From NCBI GenBank assembly GCA_038316335.1, contig JBBQAM010000085.1, positions 1 to 10,435 on the forward strand: a stretch of DNA of 10,435 nucleotides. The letters run 5' to 3'. This stretch comes from JALHST01 sp038316335. GTDB lineage: Bacteria; Bacteroidota; Bacteroidia; Flavobacteriales; Flavobacteriaceae. Shown here one piece after another: positions 1 through 7,042 of the stretch. The position numbers and the translations under genes were made by a program. The notes beneath the pieces were generated by a model. It saw nothing but the letters and a program-made list of their open reading frames with translations, had not been told where the DNA came from and searched no databases. How positions within the stretch are numbered: the first letter of the stretch is position 1; each line of letters opens with the position of its first letter.

Positions 1-1
1 T

Positions 2-192
2 GGAATTAAGGGAAATCGCGGACAAGCCCTATTATTGGATTATCAAGGCAGGGATAATTTCAACACTTTCGTACTTAGAGCTTTTTCCCTAATGAGACTG
101 ATAACCGTTTTGAGTGGATTCTTACTATGGTACACAAGCTCCCCAACGATACGAAAATTCAAGAAGATAAAATAACGATTATTAATCAATAA
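2..192 (+). other. unclear 3' end of a gene at the window edge, possibly frameshifted
   Basis: Three readings compete here. One frame (3-92) gives a hydrophobic tail ending YLELFP and a TAA-TGA double stop, as in a membrane protein. A second frame (2-175) begins GIKGNRGQALLLDY. A third frame, open from 79 to the TAA at 190-192, reads as a natural soluble C-terminus (NETDNRFEWILTMVHKLPND, then a short tail) and stops 6 bp before the next gene, as expected inside an operon. Adding one base near 89-92, just after the T5C3 run at 82-89, would join the second frame to the third into a single reading of about 63 residues. I cannot tell whether this is one frameshifted gene, a gene ending at 92 followed by a relic, or chance openness. 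No family is recognised. Confidence 0.35.
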
Positions 193-198
193 AAATTA

Positions 199-696
199 AT
201 GAGTATGGAGGGCAACGACGCAACAAATCACGGTAAAACGAAACAAAGCAATTACACCAGATTCTACTTAATGTTAGGCGCATCATTTGTGGCAATGTAC
301 ATTACAATGTACCTGAACACCTATGAAATTGACCACGTATATTTTAGTCTAACTCGCTTTTATATGACGTGCTTGGGAATAGCGGCTATGGCCGTGATTA
401 TGTTATCCCTGATGCTGAAAATGTATAAGGACAAAAAGAAGAATATAGCGATTTACTTGGGCAGCTTGGTTCTATTTATTGGCGCATTGGTTTTAGTTCG
501 GGCGCAAAAACCAATAATTGGAGATGTGCTGTGGATGAAGGCGATGATACCGCATCATTCCATAGCTATTTTGACGAGTGAGCGTGCGGATATCAAAGAT
601 CCGGAAGTGAAAAAATTGGCCAATGATATTATCATGGCACAAAAAAAAGAAATTGAGGAAATGAAGGCTATGATAGAACGTCTTGAAAATAAGTAA
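199..696 (+). CDS. membrane protein with C-terminal DUF305 domain
   Basis: This is a 165-residue protein with three predicted membrane helices (about residues 22-39, 53-75 and 82-100), followed by a DUF305 signature: MIPHH at 116-120, then a helix with DPEVKKLANDII and AQKKEIEEM. The His pair and the Met-rich surroundings (M113, M116) are what one sees in the family. DUF305 proteins are four-helix, ferritin-like and often found beside copper genes, but their biochemical role is poorly established; metal binding at the membrane surface is an inference here. Most DUF305 proteins are secreted or have a single anchor, so this three-helix version is a distinct architecture. The start lies 6 bp after a stop at 190-192. 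A second Met (codon 3) could also start, and there is no clear Shine-Dalgarno, which is normal for Bacteroidota. Confidence 0.88.
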   Translation: MSMEGNDATNHGKTKQSNYTRFYLMLGASFVAMYITMYLNTYEIDHVYFSLTRFYMTCLGIAAMAVIMLSLMLKMYKDKKKNIAIYLGSLVLFIGALVLVRAQKPIIGDVLWMKAMIPHHSIAILTSERADIKDPEVKKLANDIIMAQKKEIEEMKAMIERLENK

Positions 697-769
697 AATC
701 AAAAAACCATAGACAACCTATAACTAAAATGTGGGATTATAATTAAAACCATTCTTGAACCCTAAATGG

Positions 770-922
770 ATGATGATGATAGAGAGTAAGAAAAGAAATA
801 GAGAAATCCCAGAGAACTTTCTTACCGAGAAGGACAGTGCTTACATAATAATTTCCATTGTGATTTTATTTGTGTTAAACATACTGTTAACATTACTTAT
901 TCGGGTGCTTTTTAGTCTATAA
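770..922 (+). CDS. small single-helix membrane protein, divergent member of a local family
   Basis: A 50-codon open frame starts at the first of three consecutive ATG codons (770, 773, 776) and stops with TAA at 920-922. The N-terminus is charged (ESKKRNREIPENF), followed by LTEKDSAY and one long hydrophobic helix (about residues 25-48). The layout matches the proteins at 1086-1238 and 8859-9050: a basic segment, a linker, a [LI]-[TS]-[EK]-K-[DE] box and a single helix with the N-terminus predicted inside. Sequence identity to those two is low outside that box. It lies 73 bp after the DUF305 gene in the same orientation. No function is recognised; a helper or regulatory peptide for a neighbouring membrane protein is only a guess. 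It is real if it is conserved elsewhere; length alone is weak evidence. Confidence 0.6.
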   Translation: MMMIESKKRNREIPENFLTEKDSAYIIISIVILFVLNILLTLLIRVLFSL

Positions 923-1085
923 TGGCTCTACAATCGAAGAGAATACTTAGTGAGAAATTTTGGCCCAATCCCTCATTAATAAAGAGGTCAAGGCCGATTT
1001 AGAATAATAAATTACCATTCAAAGAACGGAAATGAATTAGAGGTAATTAAAGTTACTGCTTTGCCTGAAAAAAAAATTTAAGGTG

Positions 1086-1238
1086 ATGTGCGAAAATCGT
1101 AGAAATAGAAGAAAAAACGAAAGAAGGGAAAAACAAAAAGAAACTATTTCCAAAAAAGAAAGAGTATATGGTATTCTAGCCGTAGTGTTGCTGTTTATAA
1201 TACCCACTATATTGGTAATTTGGAAAGCTTTTTCATAA
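1086..1238 (+). CDS. small single-helix membrane protein with MxENRRNRR N-terminus
   Basis: A 50-residue frame begins MCENRRNRRKNERREKQKE, has ISKKER at about 21-26 and then one hydrophobic helix (about residues 27-46), ending KAFS. The first nine residues match the 63-residue protein encoded on the minus strand at 8859-9050 except at position 2 (C versus S), and both have ISKK immediately before the helix. At DNA level the first 27 nt agree at 21 positions, with most differences silent, which indicates coding constraint. The positive-inside rule puts the highly basic N-terminus in the cytoplasm. It lies directly upstream of the HMA-AraC regulator gene, 38 bp from that gene's preferred start. 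The sequence TTTAAGG before the ATG may aid initiation. Function is unknown. Confidence 0.72.
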   Translation: MCENRRNRRKNERREKQKETISKKERVYGILAVVLLFIIPTILVIWKAFS

Positions 1239-1276
1239 CAGAGTTTCTTTTTAAGAGTAGCTCTAATCAAATAAAT

Positions 1277-1843
1277 ATGAATCATATCATTTACATCAAG
1301 AATATGGTCTGCCCACGATGCATAACGGCTGTAAAGAATATTTTAGAAAAATCGAATATTCGATATTCCTCGGTGAAATTGGGAAAGGTACATCTCGAAG
1401 AAAATATTGATATAGCCACAAAAGATAGATTAAACATTGAATTGGAGTCCATTGGTTTTTCATTGATAAACGACCGAAAAAGCCGGCTGATCGAGCAGTT
1501 GAAAAGTCTGGTAATCGAAAAAATATATCATTGCGATTCGGACTTGGATATTAAATGGGCGGATTATATCACCGATAAACTAAATCTGGATTACAAGTAT
1601 CTAAGCACATTATTTTCTTCGGTCGAGAGCATCACTTTTGAGCAATACATCATCAATCAGAAAATTGAACGGGTTAAGGAGCTTATCGTATATGACGAAT
1701 TAAACCTCAGTGAGATATCCTATAAACTGAATTATAGCAGTGTTGCCTATTTGAGCAACCAGTTCAAAAAAGTAACGGGTATGACACCCTCACAGTTCAA
1801 AAAAAGTGTGAGTAAAAATAGAAGGTCGCTGGATGAGATTTAA
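1277..1843 (+). CDS. AraC-family regulator with N-terminal HMA-like metal-binding domain
   Basis: The 188-residue protein has two parts. Residues 1-65 resemble a heavy-metal-associated (HMA) domain: a first strand HIIYIKN, then MVCPRC (Cys12, Cys15; the MxCxxC pattern), a helix and a closing strand near ESIGFSLI. Residues 76-177 form an AraC/XylS double helix-turn-helix domain, recognisable by the second-motif segment LSEISYKLNYSSVAYLSNQF and the ending KKVTGMTPSQFKK. Ligand binding through an HMA fold would make it a one-component metal sensor, with Cu(I) the most likely ligand given the CopA and HMA genes downstream; that is inference. The frame is open from an ATG at 1220, but that start would overlap the preceding gene and add 19 residues with no family match. 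The ATG at 1277 puts the first HMA strand at the N-terminus and is preferred. Confidence 0.85.
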   Translation: MNHIIYIKNMVCPRCITAVKNILEKSNIRYSSVKLGKVHLEENIDIATKDRLNIELESIGFSLINDRKSRLIEQLKSLVIEKIYHCDSDLDIKWADYITDKLNLDYKYLSTLFSSVESITFEQYIINQKIERVKELIVYDELNLSEISYKLNYSSVAYLSNQFKKVTGMTPSQFKKSVSKNRRSLDEI

Positions 1844-1980
1844 TGCCGTAATTTTTGAATTTTAATATTTGCCCTATAGTGGTATAGAAGCAAGTGAAAA
1901 GAATTTTTATTCCGCCTTATTTTAGGGATAATCTTTAATTCTAGAGGGTACAAAAATTATATACAACCGAATAAAAGACA

Positions 1981-2850
1981 ATGAATAGCGAACAAACTGC
2001 AATTAGAACTACCTATTTCAGTATTGCTGGAAATACCAGTTTAGCCTTAATTAAAGGATTAGCAGGATTTTTTGGCAATTCATACGCATTAATTGCTGAT
2101 GCTATTGAATCAACAACCGATATTTTTTCTTCTTTATTGGTTTTATTCGGACTTAAATATGCCAAAAGACCTCCAGATAAAAATCATCCTTATGGGCACG
2201 GAAAAATTGAACCGTTAATTACATTTATGGTTGTTGCTTTTTTGGTTACTTCCGCAACTATTATTGCTTATGAAAGTATTCAAAATATTCAAAGACCACA
2301 TAAAATCCCAAAATCTTGGACACTAATTGTTCTTGGAAGTATAATAGTTTGGAAAGAAATCTCATATCGGATTGTCATTGGAAAAAGTAAACAAACGAAT
2401 AGTTCGTCTCTAAAAGCAGATGCTTGGCATCATAGAAGTGATGCAATAACTTCACTAATGGCCTTTATTGGAATTTCAATAGCAATCATTTTTGGAGAAG
2501 GTTATGAAACTGCTGACGATTGGGCGGCATTATTGGCATCTGGTTTTATTTTATATAACAGCTATTTAATATTCAGACCAGCATTAGGAGAGATTATGGA
2601 TGAGCATCTGTATGATAACTTGATAGTTGAAATAAGAGAAAAATCTGTTGAAGTACAGGGTGTTTTGGGAACTGAAAAGTGTTTTATAAGAAAATCAGGG
2701 ATGAATTATCACGTTGATTTACATGCAATAGTCAATAGCAAGATTTCAGTCGAAGAAGGCCACAAAATAGCTCATAAACTAAAGGATTATTTGCGGAACG
2801 AAATTCCAAATCTGGGACACGTGCTTATACATATAGAACCTAGCAAATAA
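1981..2850 (+). CDS. cation diffusion facilitator (CDF) family metal exporter
   Basis: The 289-residue protein has the usual CDF plan: an N-terminal transmembrane region of six helices (residues about 12-205) and a cytoplasmic ferredoxin-like C-terminal domain (about 210-287) ending LGHVLIHIEPSK. The HPYGHGKIEP loop after helix 2 is typical. The transport-site residues in helix 5 are H-x-x-x-D (HHRSD). In helix 2 the matching position reads E-x-x-x-D (IESTTD), where well-studied members have D or H, so the site would be E/D/H/D. Family members swap cytoplasmic Zn2+, Cd2+, Co2+, Fe2+ or Mn2+ for protons; the substrate cannot be read off here. The gene is clearly more AT-rich (roughly 27-38% GC in sampled stretches) than the start of copA or merTP, hinting at a separate origin. 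Spacing to both neighbours (137 and 174 bp) suggests its own transcription unit. Confidence 0.93.
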   Translation: MNSEQTAIRTTYFSIAGNTSLALIKGLAGFFGNSYALIADAIESTTDIFSSLLVLFGLKYAKRPPDKNHPYGHGKIEPLITFMVVAFLVTSATIIAYESIQNIQRPHKIPKSWTLIVLGSIIVWKEISYRIVIGKSKQTNSSSLKADAWHHRSDAITSLMAFIGISIAIIFGEGYETADDWAALLASGFILYNSYLIFRPALGEIMDEHLYDNLIVEIREKSVEVQGVLGTEKCFIRKSGMNYHVDLHAIVNSKISVEEGHKIAHKLKDYLRNEIPNLGHVLIHIEPSK

Positions 2851-2884
2851 AGGTAACATATAGCATTCGAGCAAAAGTAATGGC

Positions 2885-2945
2885 AATTTTGGTCTTTAAT
2901 TTTATTCCACTTTTCACATTTATAATTTTTGACAGACCGAAAATT
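2885..2945. repeat. spaced inverted repeat upstream of copA
   Basis: AATTTTGGTCT (2885-2895) is mirrored by AGACCGAAAATT (2934-2945) with one bulged base and a 38-nt AT-rich loop. It lies in the 174-bp gap between the CDF and copA genes. It could be a weak transcript end for the CDF gene or a pair of regulator half-sites for copA. The spacer is long, no T-run follows the right arm, and chance is possible in AT-rich DNA. Confidence 0.25.
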
Positions 2946-3024
2946 CTACAACTCTTTCAGCAAATTCCGTAACACTCTTTAAGCCATAATCCTGAACTTT
3001 GTATTAAGCAATTCAGAGCAAGCT

Positions 3025-5283
3025 ATGGAATCCATGAACCTTATAAAAGAAGATAAAAAAGCCAAGAGACCAGGTATTACAAAGACCTTTCCGGTTACGG
3101 GCATGACCTGCGCAGCGTGTGCATCCAGCGTTGAATCTATTTTGGCGCATAAGGAAGGTGTTTCAAAAGCAAGTGTCAATTTTGCCAACAGTTCCGTACT
3201 CGTGGATTATGACGAATCCATTACTGAAGAAAATTTGCAAAATGCTCTCCGACAGGTCGGTTACGACATCATTATCGATGCCGAAAACCCGAGCGAAGTT
3301 CAGCAAGAACTTCAAAAAAGGTATTACCATGATATAAAGAGCAGGACTATCTGGTCGGCTGTTCTGACCCTCCCCATTTTTATTCTGGGTATGTTCTATA
3401 TGGATTGGGAACCCGGAAAATGGATATCGTTGGTATTGACGGTTCCCGTTCTATTTTGGTTCGGTCGCAGCTTTTTCATCAATGCCTTCAAACAGGCCAG
3501 ACATGGCAAGGCCAATATGGACACTTTGGTAGCCCTGAGTACGGGGATAGCTTTTCTATTCAGTGTCTTCAATACTTTTTTTCCAGAATTTTGGGTAATT
3601 AGGGGTATCGAACCACATGTCTATTATGAAGCCGCTACGGTAATTATAACCTTTATTTCCTTGGGAAAACTACTGGAAGAAAAGGCAAAATCAAACACCT
3701 CTTCCGCCATTAAAAAACTAATGGGCTTACAACCTAAAACGCTAAAGATTATTGAGAATGGCGAAGAAATTGAAATCCCAATTTCATCGGTTCAAGTAGG
3801 GCAAACTATTTTAGTAAAACCTGGAGAGAAGATTCCTGTTGACGGATTGGTGTCTAAAGGAAGCTCTTATGTTAACGAAAGTATGATTACGGGAGAACCT
3901 GTTCCCGTAGAAAAAACAAAGGATGAAAAAGTGTTTGCAGGTACGGTAAATCAAAAAGGGAGCTTTCAGTTTACCGCTGAAAAAGTAGGTGGCGAAACTT
4001 TGTTGTCACAAATCATCAAAATGGTTCAGGAAGCGCAAGGAAGCAAAGCACCTGTCCAGAAACTGGTCGATAAAATCGCAGGAATATTTGTTCCTGTTGT
4101 AATGGGTATATCAATTATAACGTTTATTGTTTGGATGGCAGTTGGTGGCGATAATGCATTTTCGCAAGCCTTATTAACTTCAGTCGCCGTATTGGTCATT
4201 GCTTGTCCTTGTGCATTGGGATTGGCCACACCTACCGCGATAATGGTAGGTATTGGCAAAGGGGCGGAAAACAATATCCTTATAAAAGATGCCGAAAGTT
4301 TAGAATTCGGTTATAAAGTGAATGCCGTCATTCTTGATAAAACAGGTACCATTACGGAAGGAAAACCATTGGTAACTGATATACTCTGGAAGGATAAGCT
4401 TGAAAATCAAAATGGATACAAGCAAATTCTTTTGGCTGTCGAAGCACAATCAGAACATCCTTTGGCAGAAGCTGTAGTCAACCATTTGAAAGAGGAAAAT
4501 ATTGAACAAGCTGAAATTGATTCCTTTGAAAGTATTACAGGAAAAGGTGTGAAAGCTCAAACAGAAAATGGGTCAAAATATTTTGTGGGTAACCATAAGT
4601 TAATGCTTGAGAACAATATTGAAATTGATACTACCTTAATGCAAACAGCAGAAAGTTTGGAAGACCAAGCAAAAACAGTAATTTTCTTTGGTAATGAAAA
4701 ACTGGTGCTGGCGATACTCGCCATTGCAGACAAAATCAAAGAAACTTCAAAAAAGGCAATAGAAACCCTTCAAGAGAGAGGCATTAAAGTTTATATGCTT
4801 ACCGGAGATAATAAAAAAACCGCATCTGCTGTCGCAAAACAAGTCGGAATAACAAATTACCAAGGCGAAGTAATGCCTTCGGACAAAGCAGCTTTTGTTG
4901 AAAAATTACAGGCAGATGGAAAGATAGTAGCTATGGTTGGCGATGGAATTAACGATTCCCACGCCTTGGCACAGGCCAATGTGAGTATCGCTATGGGCAA
5001 AGGTTCGGACATCGCGATGGATGTTGCAAAAATGACCTTGATAACCTCAGATTTGCAATCCATTCCAAAAGCGTTGGAACTTTCAAAGAGAACTGTTTTG
5101 GGCATCCGTCAGAACCTCTTTTGGGCTTTTATCTATAATATCATCGGCATCCCTATTGCGGCAGGAGTTCTTTATCCCATCAACGGATTTTTACTGGATC
5201 CTATGATTGCCGGAGCAGCAATGGCATTCAGTAGCGTGTCCGTAGTCGCGAACAGTCTAAGACTGAAACGAGTAAAACTTTAA
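3025..5283 (+). CDS. copA: Cu(I)-exporting P1B-type ATPase CopA
   Basis: The 752-residue protein pumps Cu+ (and usually Ag+) out of the cytoplasm using ATP. It has one N-terminal HMA domain (GMTCAAC, Cys29 and Cys32), the actuator TGE at 289-291, the membrane metal site CPC at 394-396, the phosphorylation motif DKTGT (Asp438), the P1B HP dipeptide (His478) and the GDGIND hinge at 639-644. Helix 7 has YN (704-705) and helix 8 has MxxSS (733-737); together with CPC these mark the Cu(I) subgroup P1B-1. After GDGIND the sequence is SHALA where most relatives read APALA. It is full length. The start at codon 1 is weakly supported, since Met4 is equally possible. A 23-bp gap leads to the HMA chaperone gene, so the two are probably cotranscribed. 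GC content falls sharply in the central part (about 4380-4860). Confidence 0.97.
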   Translation: MESMNLIKEDKKAKRPGITKTFPVTGMTCAACASSVESILAHKEGVSKASVNFANSSVLVDYDESITEENLQNALRQVGYDIIIDAENPSEVQQELQKRYYHDIKSRTIWSAVLTLPIFILGMFYMDWEPGKWISLVLTVPVLFWFGRSFFINAFKQARHGKANMDTLVALSTGIAFLFSVFNTFFPEFWVIRGIEPHVYYEAATVIITFISLGKLLEEKAKSNTSSAIKKLMGLQPKTLKIIENGEEIEIPISSVQVGQTILVKPGEKIPVDGLVSKGSSYVNESMITGEPVPVEKTKDEKVFAGTVNQKGSFQFTAEKVGGETLLSQIIKMVQEAQGSKAPVQKLVDKIAGIFVPVVMGISIITFIVWMAVGGDNAFSQALLTSVAVLVIACPCALGLATPTAIMVGIGKGAENNILIKDAESLEFGYKVNAVILDKTGTITEGKPLVTDILWKDKLENQNGYKQILLAVEAQSEHPLAEAVVNHLKEENIEQAEIDSFESITGKGVKAQTENGSKYFVGNHKLMLENNIEIDTTLMQTAESLEDQAKTVIFFGNEKLVLAILAIADKIKETSKKAIETLQERGIKVYMLTGDNKKTASAVAKQVGITNYQGEVMPSDKAAFVEKLQADGKIVAMVGDGINDSHALAQANVSIAMGKGSDIAMDVAKMTLITSDLQSIPKALELSKRTVLGIRQNLFWAFIYNIIGIPIAAGVLYPINGFLLDPMIAGAAMAFSSVSVVANSLRLKRVKL

Positions 5284-5306
5284 TATTAATTATAAATTCA
5301 AATACT

Positions 5307-5525
5307 ATGAAAACTTTAAAATTTAAAACGAACATCAATTGTGGCGGGTGTGTATCCAAGGTAACCCCTATCCTGAACAAGCAAGAAGGCGTTGAAAGCT
5401 GGGAGGTTGACACCAATAATCCCGATAAGATTCTAACGATCGATAGCAATGGAGCCACGGAAGACGACGTTAAAGCCACATTGCAAAAAATAGGGTTTAA
5501 AGCGGAAAGTGTAGATTCAAATTAA
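5307..5525 (+). CDS. HMA-domain copper chaperone (CopZ-like)
   Basis: The 72-residue protein is a single HMA domain with the fold order strand (LKFKTNI), metal loop NCGGC (Cys12, Cys15), helix, strands and second helix. The loop is INCGGC rather than the classical MTCxxC, a common variant in Bacteroidota. It is cytosolic, with no signal peptide or membrane helix. By family knowledge such proteins carry Cu(I) to the HMA domain or the membrane entry site of CopA. The gene lies 23 bp after copA and 27 bp before the peptidase gene, so cotranscription with copA is likely. Its residues differ enough from the HMA domains of CopA, MerTP and the AraC fusion that a recent local duplication is unlikely. 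Confidence 0.9.
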   Translation: MKTLKFKTNINCGGCVSKVTPILNKQEGVESWEVDTNNPDKILTIDSNGATEDDVKATLQKIGFKAESVDSN

Positions 5526-5552
5526 GGAATATTTCATTGAACTCCGTCAAAT

Positions 5553-6329
5553 ATGTTTTATACCGTAATTTTTGGACTGATTCTACTGCTTATCGCCTAT
5601 TCAATTATAAGAATAGGAAGAAAAAGGGTCATGCCCTTTCCGACGCATTGGCATGCTTTACTGCTGGAAAATGTGGTCTTCTACCGTAACCTTTCCAAAG
5701 AGAGGCAGAAGGCTTTTCAGCAGAGAATGATGCAATTTTTAAGCGAGGTCCATATTGACGGAGTACAACTGGAATTACAGGAACTCGATAAAGTATTGAT
5801 TGTCGCCAGTGCTATAGTACCTGTTTTCGGCTTTGAGGAATGGCACTATACCAATTTAAGTGGAATTCTTTTATATCCAGATCATTTCAATGGAGATTTG
5901 GAATTTGATAAAAATGGAGAATCACGAAATATTGCAGGACTGGTGGGGAACGGAAGATTTGAAAAACAAATGATTCTATCACGGAAAGCGTTGTACCACG
6001 GCTTTGCAAATTCTAGTGATAAAAGCAATACGGCCGTTCATGAATTTGTACATCTTATAGATAAGATTGACGATTTTACTGATGGGGTTCCAGAGCGCTT
6101 GTTGAAGCATCAATATGTAATTCCGTGGTTAAAATTGATCCATAAAGAAATGGAGGCCATAAATGACAATAATTCCGATATTCGAAAATACGGTGGCACC
6201 AATGAGGCCGAGTTCTTTGCCGTGGCTTCCGAATATTTTTTTGAACGTCCAGATTTACTGGAGAAAAAACATCCAGAACTTTATGGGATGTTGGTGCAAT
6301 GTTTTAATCAGAAACCAAGCACTTGGTAA
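5553..6329 (+). CDS. mtfA: membrane-anchored zinc peptidase, MtfA/M90 family
   Basis: The 258-residue protein has an N-terminal membrane helix (about residues 3-22), a basic stop (RIGRKR) and then an M90 domain. The family opening is visible (FPTHWHALLLENVVFYRNL, then a helix ending QFLSEVHIDG). The zinc-binding helix is HEFVH (His163, Glu164, His167), and the third ligand is expected in NEAEFFAVASEYFFE (Glu218 or Glu220). E. coli MtfA is a soluble aminopeptidase that binds the repressor Mlc; membrane-anchored homologues in Bacteroidota are generally uncharacterised. It follows the HMA chaperone gene by 27 bp and is probably in the copA transcription unit. A role in trimming or turning over copper-damaged proteins is possible but not shown by sequence. 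The symbol is given at family level only. Confidence 0.88.
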   Translation: MFYTVIFGLILLLIAYSIIRIGRKRVMPFPTHWHALLLENVVFYRNLSKERQKAFQQRMMQFLSEVHIDGVQLELQELDKVLIVASAIVPVFGFEEWHYTNLSGILLYPDHFNGDLEFDKNGESRNIAGLVGNGRFEKQMILSRKALYHGFANSSDKSNTAVHEFVHLIDKIDDFTDGVPERLLKHQYVIPWLKLIHKEMEAINDNNSDIRKYGGTNEAEFFAVASEYFFERPDLLEKKHPELYGMLVQCFNQKPSTW

Positions 6330-6418
6330 AATTAATCTTAAAAAAGGTCATCAATAGTATTCGTTATATGATCGATCAATCGAAAATAATGAGTTGCAAA
6401 AAGTAAAGACGAACCATA

Positions 6419-7042
6419 ATGAAAAGTAAAACAGCATCAAAAAAGCACTGGGAAAAAGTTTATGCATTGAAGAAGAATAATGAGCTTAGCTGGTATGAAG
6501 AAGTACCATCAACTTCATTAGATTTAATTTCTTCCCTAAACTTAAATAAGGATGCTGCGATAATTGATATTGGAGGAGGTAATTCGAACCTGACCAAAAC
6601 TTTGTTGAATAAAGGTTTTTTGGATTTGTCGATATTGGATATATCTTCAAGGGCACTTGAAAGTACAAAATCCGAAATAAAAGAAAAAGCGGACCAAGTG
6701 CATTGGATTATTTCAGATATATTGAATTTTCGTCCAAATCGAACATATGATTTATGGCATGACCGTGCAACTTTTCATTTTCTTACCAGTGGTTCTGATA
6801 TTGAAAACTACATAAGTCTGGTCAATCAGTCAGTCAAGCTTGGCGGGTATTTGATATTGGCCACCTTCTCCAAAAAAGGCCCGAGTAAATGTAGTGGTCT
6901 AAATATTAGTCAATACGATTCGGAAATACTTAATAAATTGTTCGGCACGCACTTCATTCAGCTAAAATCATTTGAGGATATTCACAAGACCCCTTCTGGA
7001 ACAGAACAACATTTTATCTACAACTTATTTCAGAGGAATTAA
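6419..7042 (+). CDS. class I SAM-dependent methyltransferase
   Basis: The 207-residue cytosolic protein has a Rossmann methyltransferase domain. Motif I is IIDIGGGNSNLT (residues 48-59), the acidic end of strand 2 is Asp74 (SILDIS), motif III carries SD at 99-100, and motif IV reads DLWHDRATFHFLT (111-123). The N-terminal WEKVY and SWYEEVPSTSLDLI segments are typical of a widespread bacterial methyltransferase group often annotated only as class I SAM-dependent. The substrate is unknown. Small-molecule or metalloid methylation is conceivable next to metal genes, but the cysteine pattern of arsenite methyltransferase (ArsM) is absent: only Cys158 is present. The 89-bp gap from the peptidase gene leaves cotranscription uncertain. 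It is the last plus-strand gene and faces the minus-strand operon. Confidence 0.88.
   Translation: MKSKTASKKHWEKVYALKKNNELSWYEEVPSTSLDLISSLNLNKDAAIIDIGGGNSNLTKTLLNKGFLDLSILDISSRALESTKSEIKEKADQVHWIISDILNFRPNRTYDLWHDRATFHFLTSGSDIENYISLVNQSVKLGGYLILATFSKKGPSKCSGLNISQYDSEILNKLFGTHFIQLKSFEDIHKTPSGTEQHFIYNLFQRN

Noticed and set aside
922..1002. A 26-codon frame whose ATG overlaps the stop of the 770-922 gene (TAATG)
   Set aside because: The overlap is suggestive of coupling, but the peptide is very short with no visible family, helix or relative in the window.
1220..1276. Longer start for the HMA-AraC gene at 1220
   Set aside because: It would overlap the upstream small gene by 19 bp and add a 19-residue stretch that precedes the natural first HMA strand; the ATG at 1277 fits better.
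6369..6378. Perfect 10-bp palindrome TGATCGATCA before the methyltransferase gene
   Set aside because: Too short to call an operator without a second copy or a cognate regulator.
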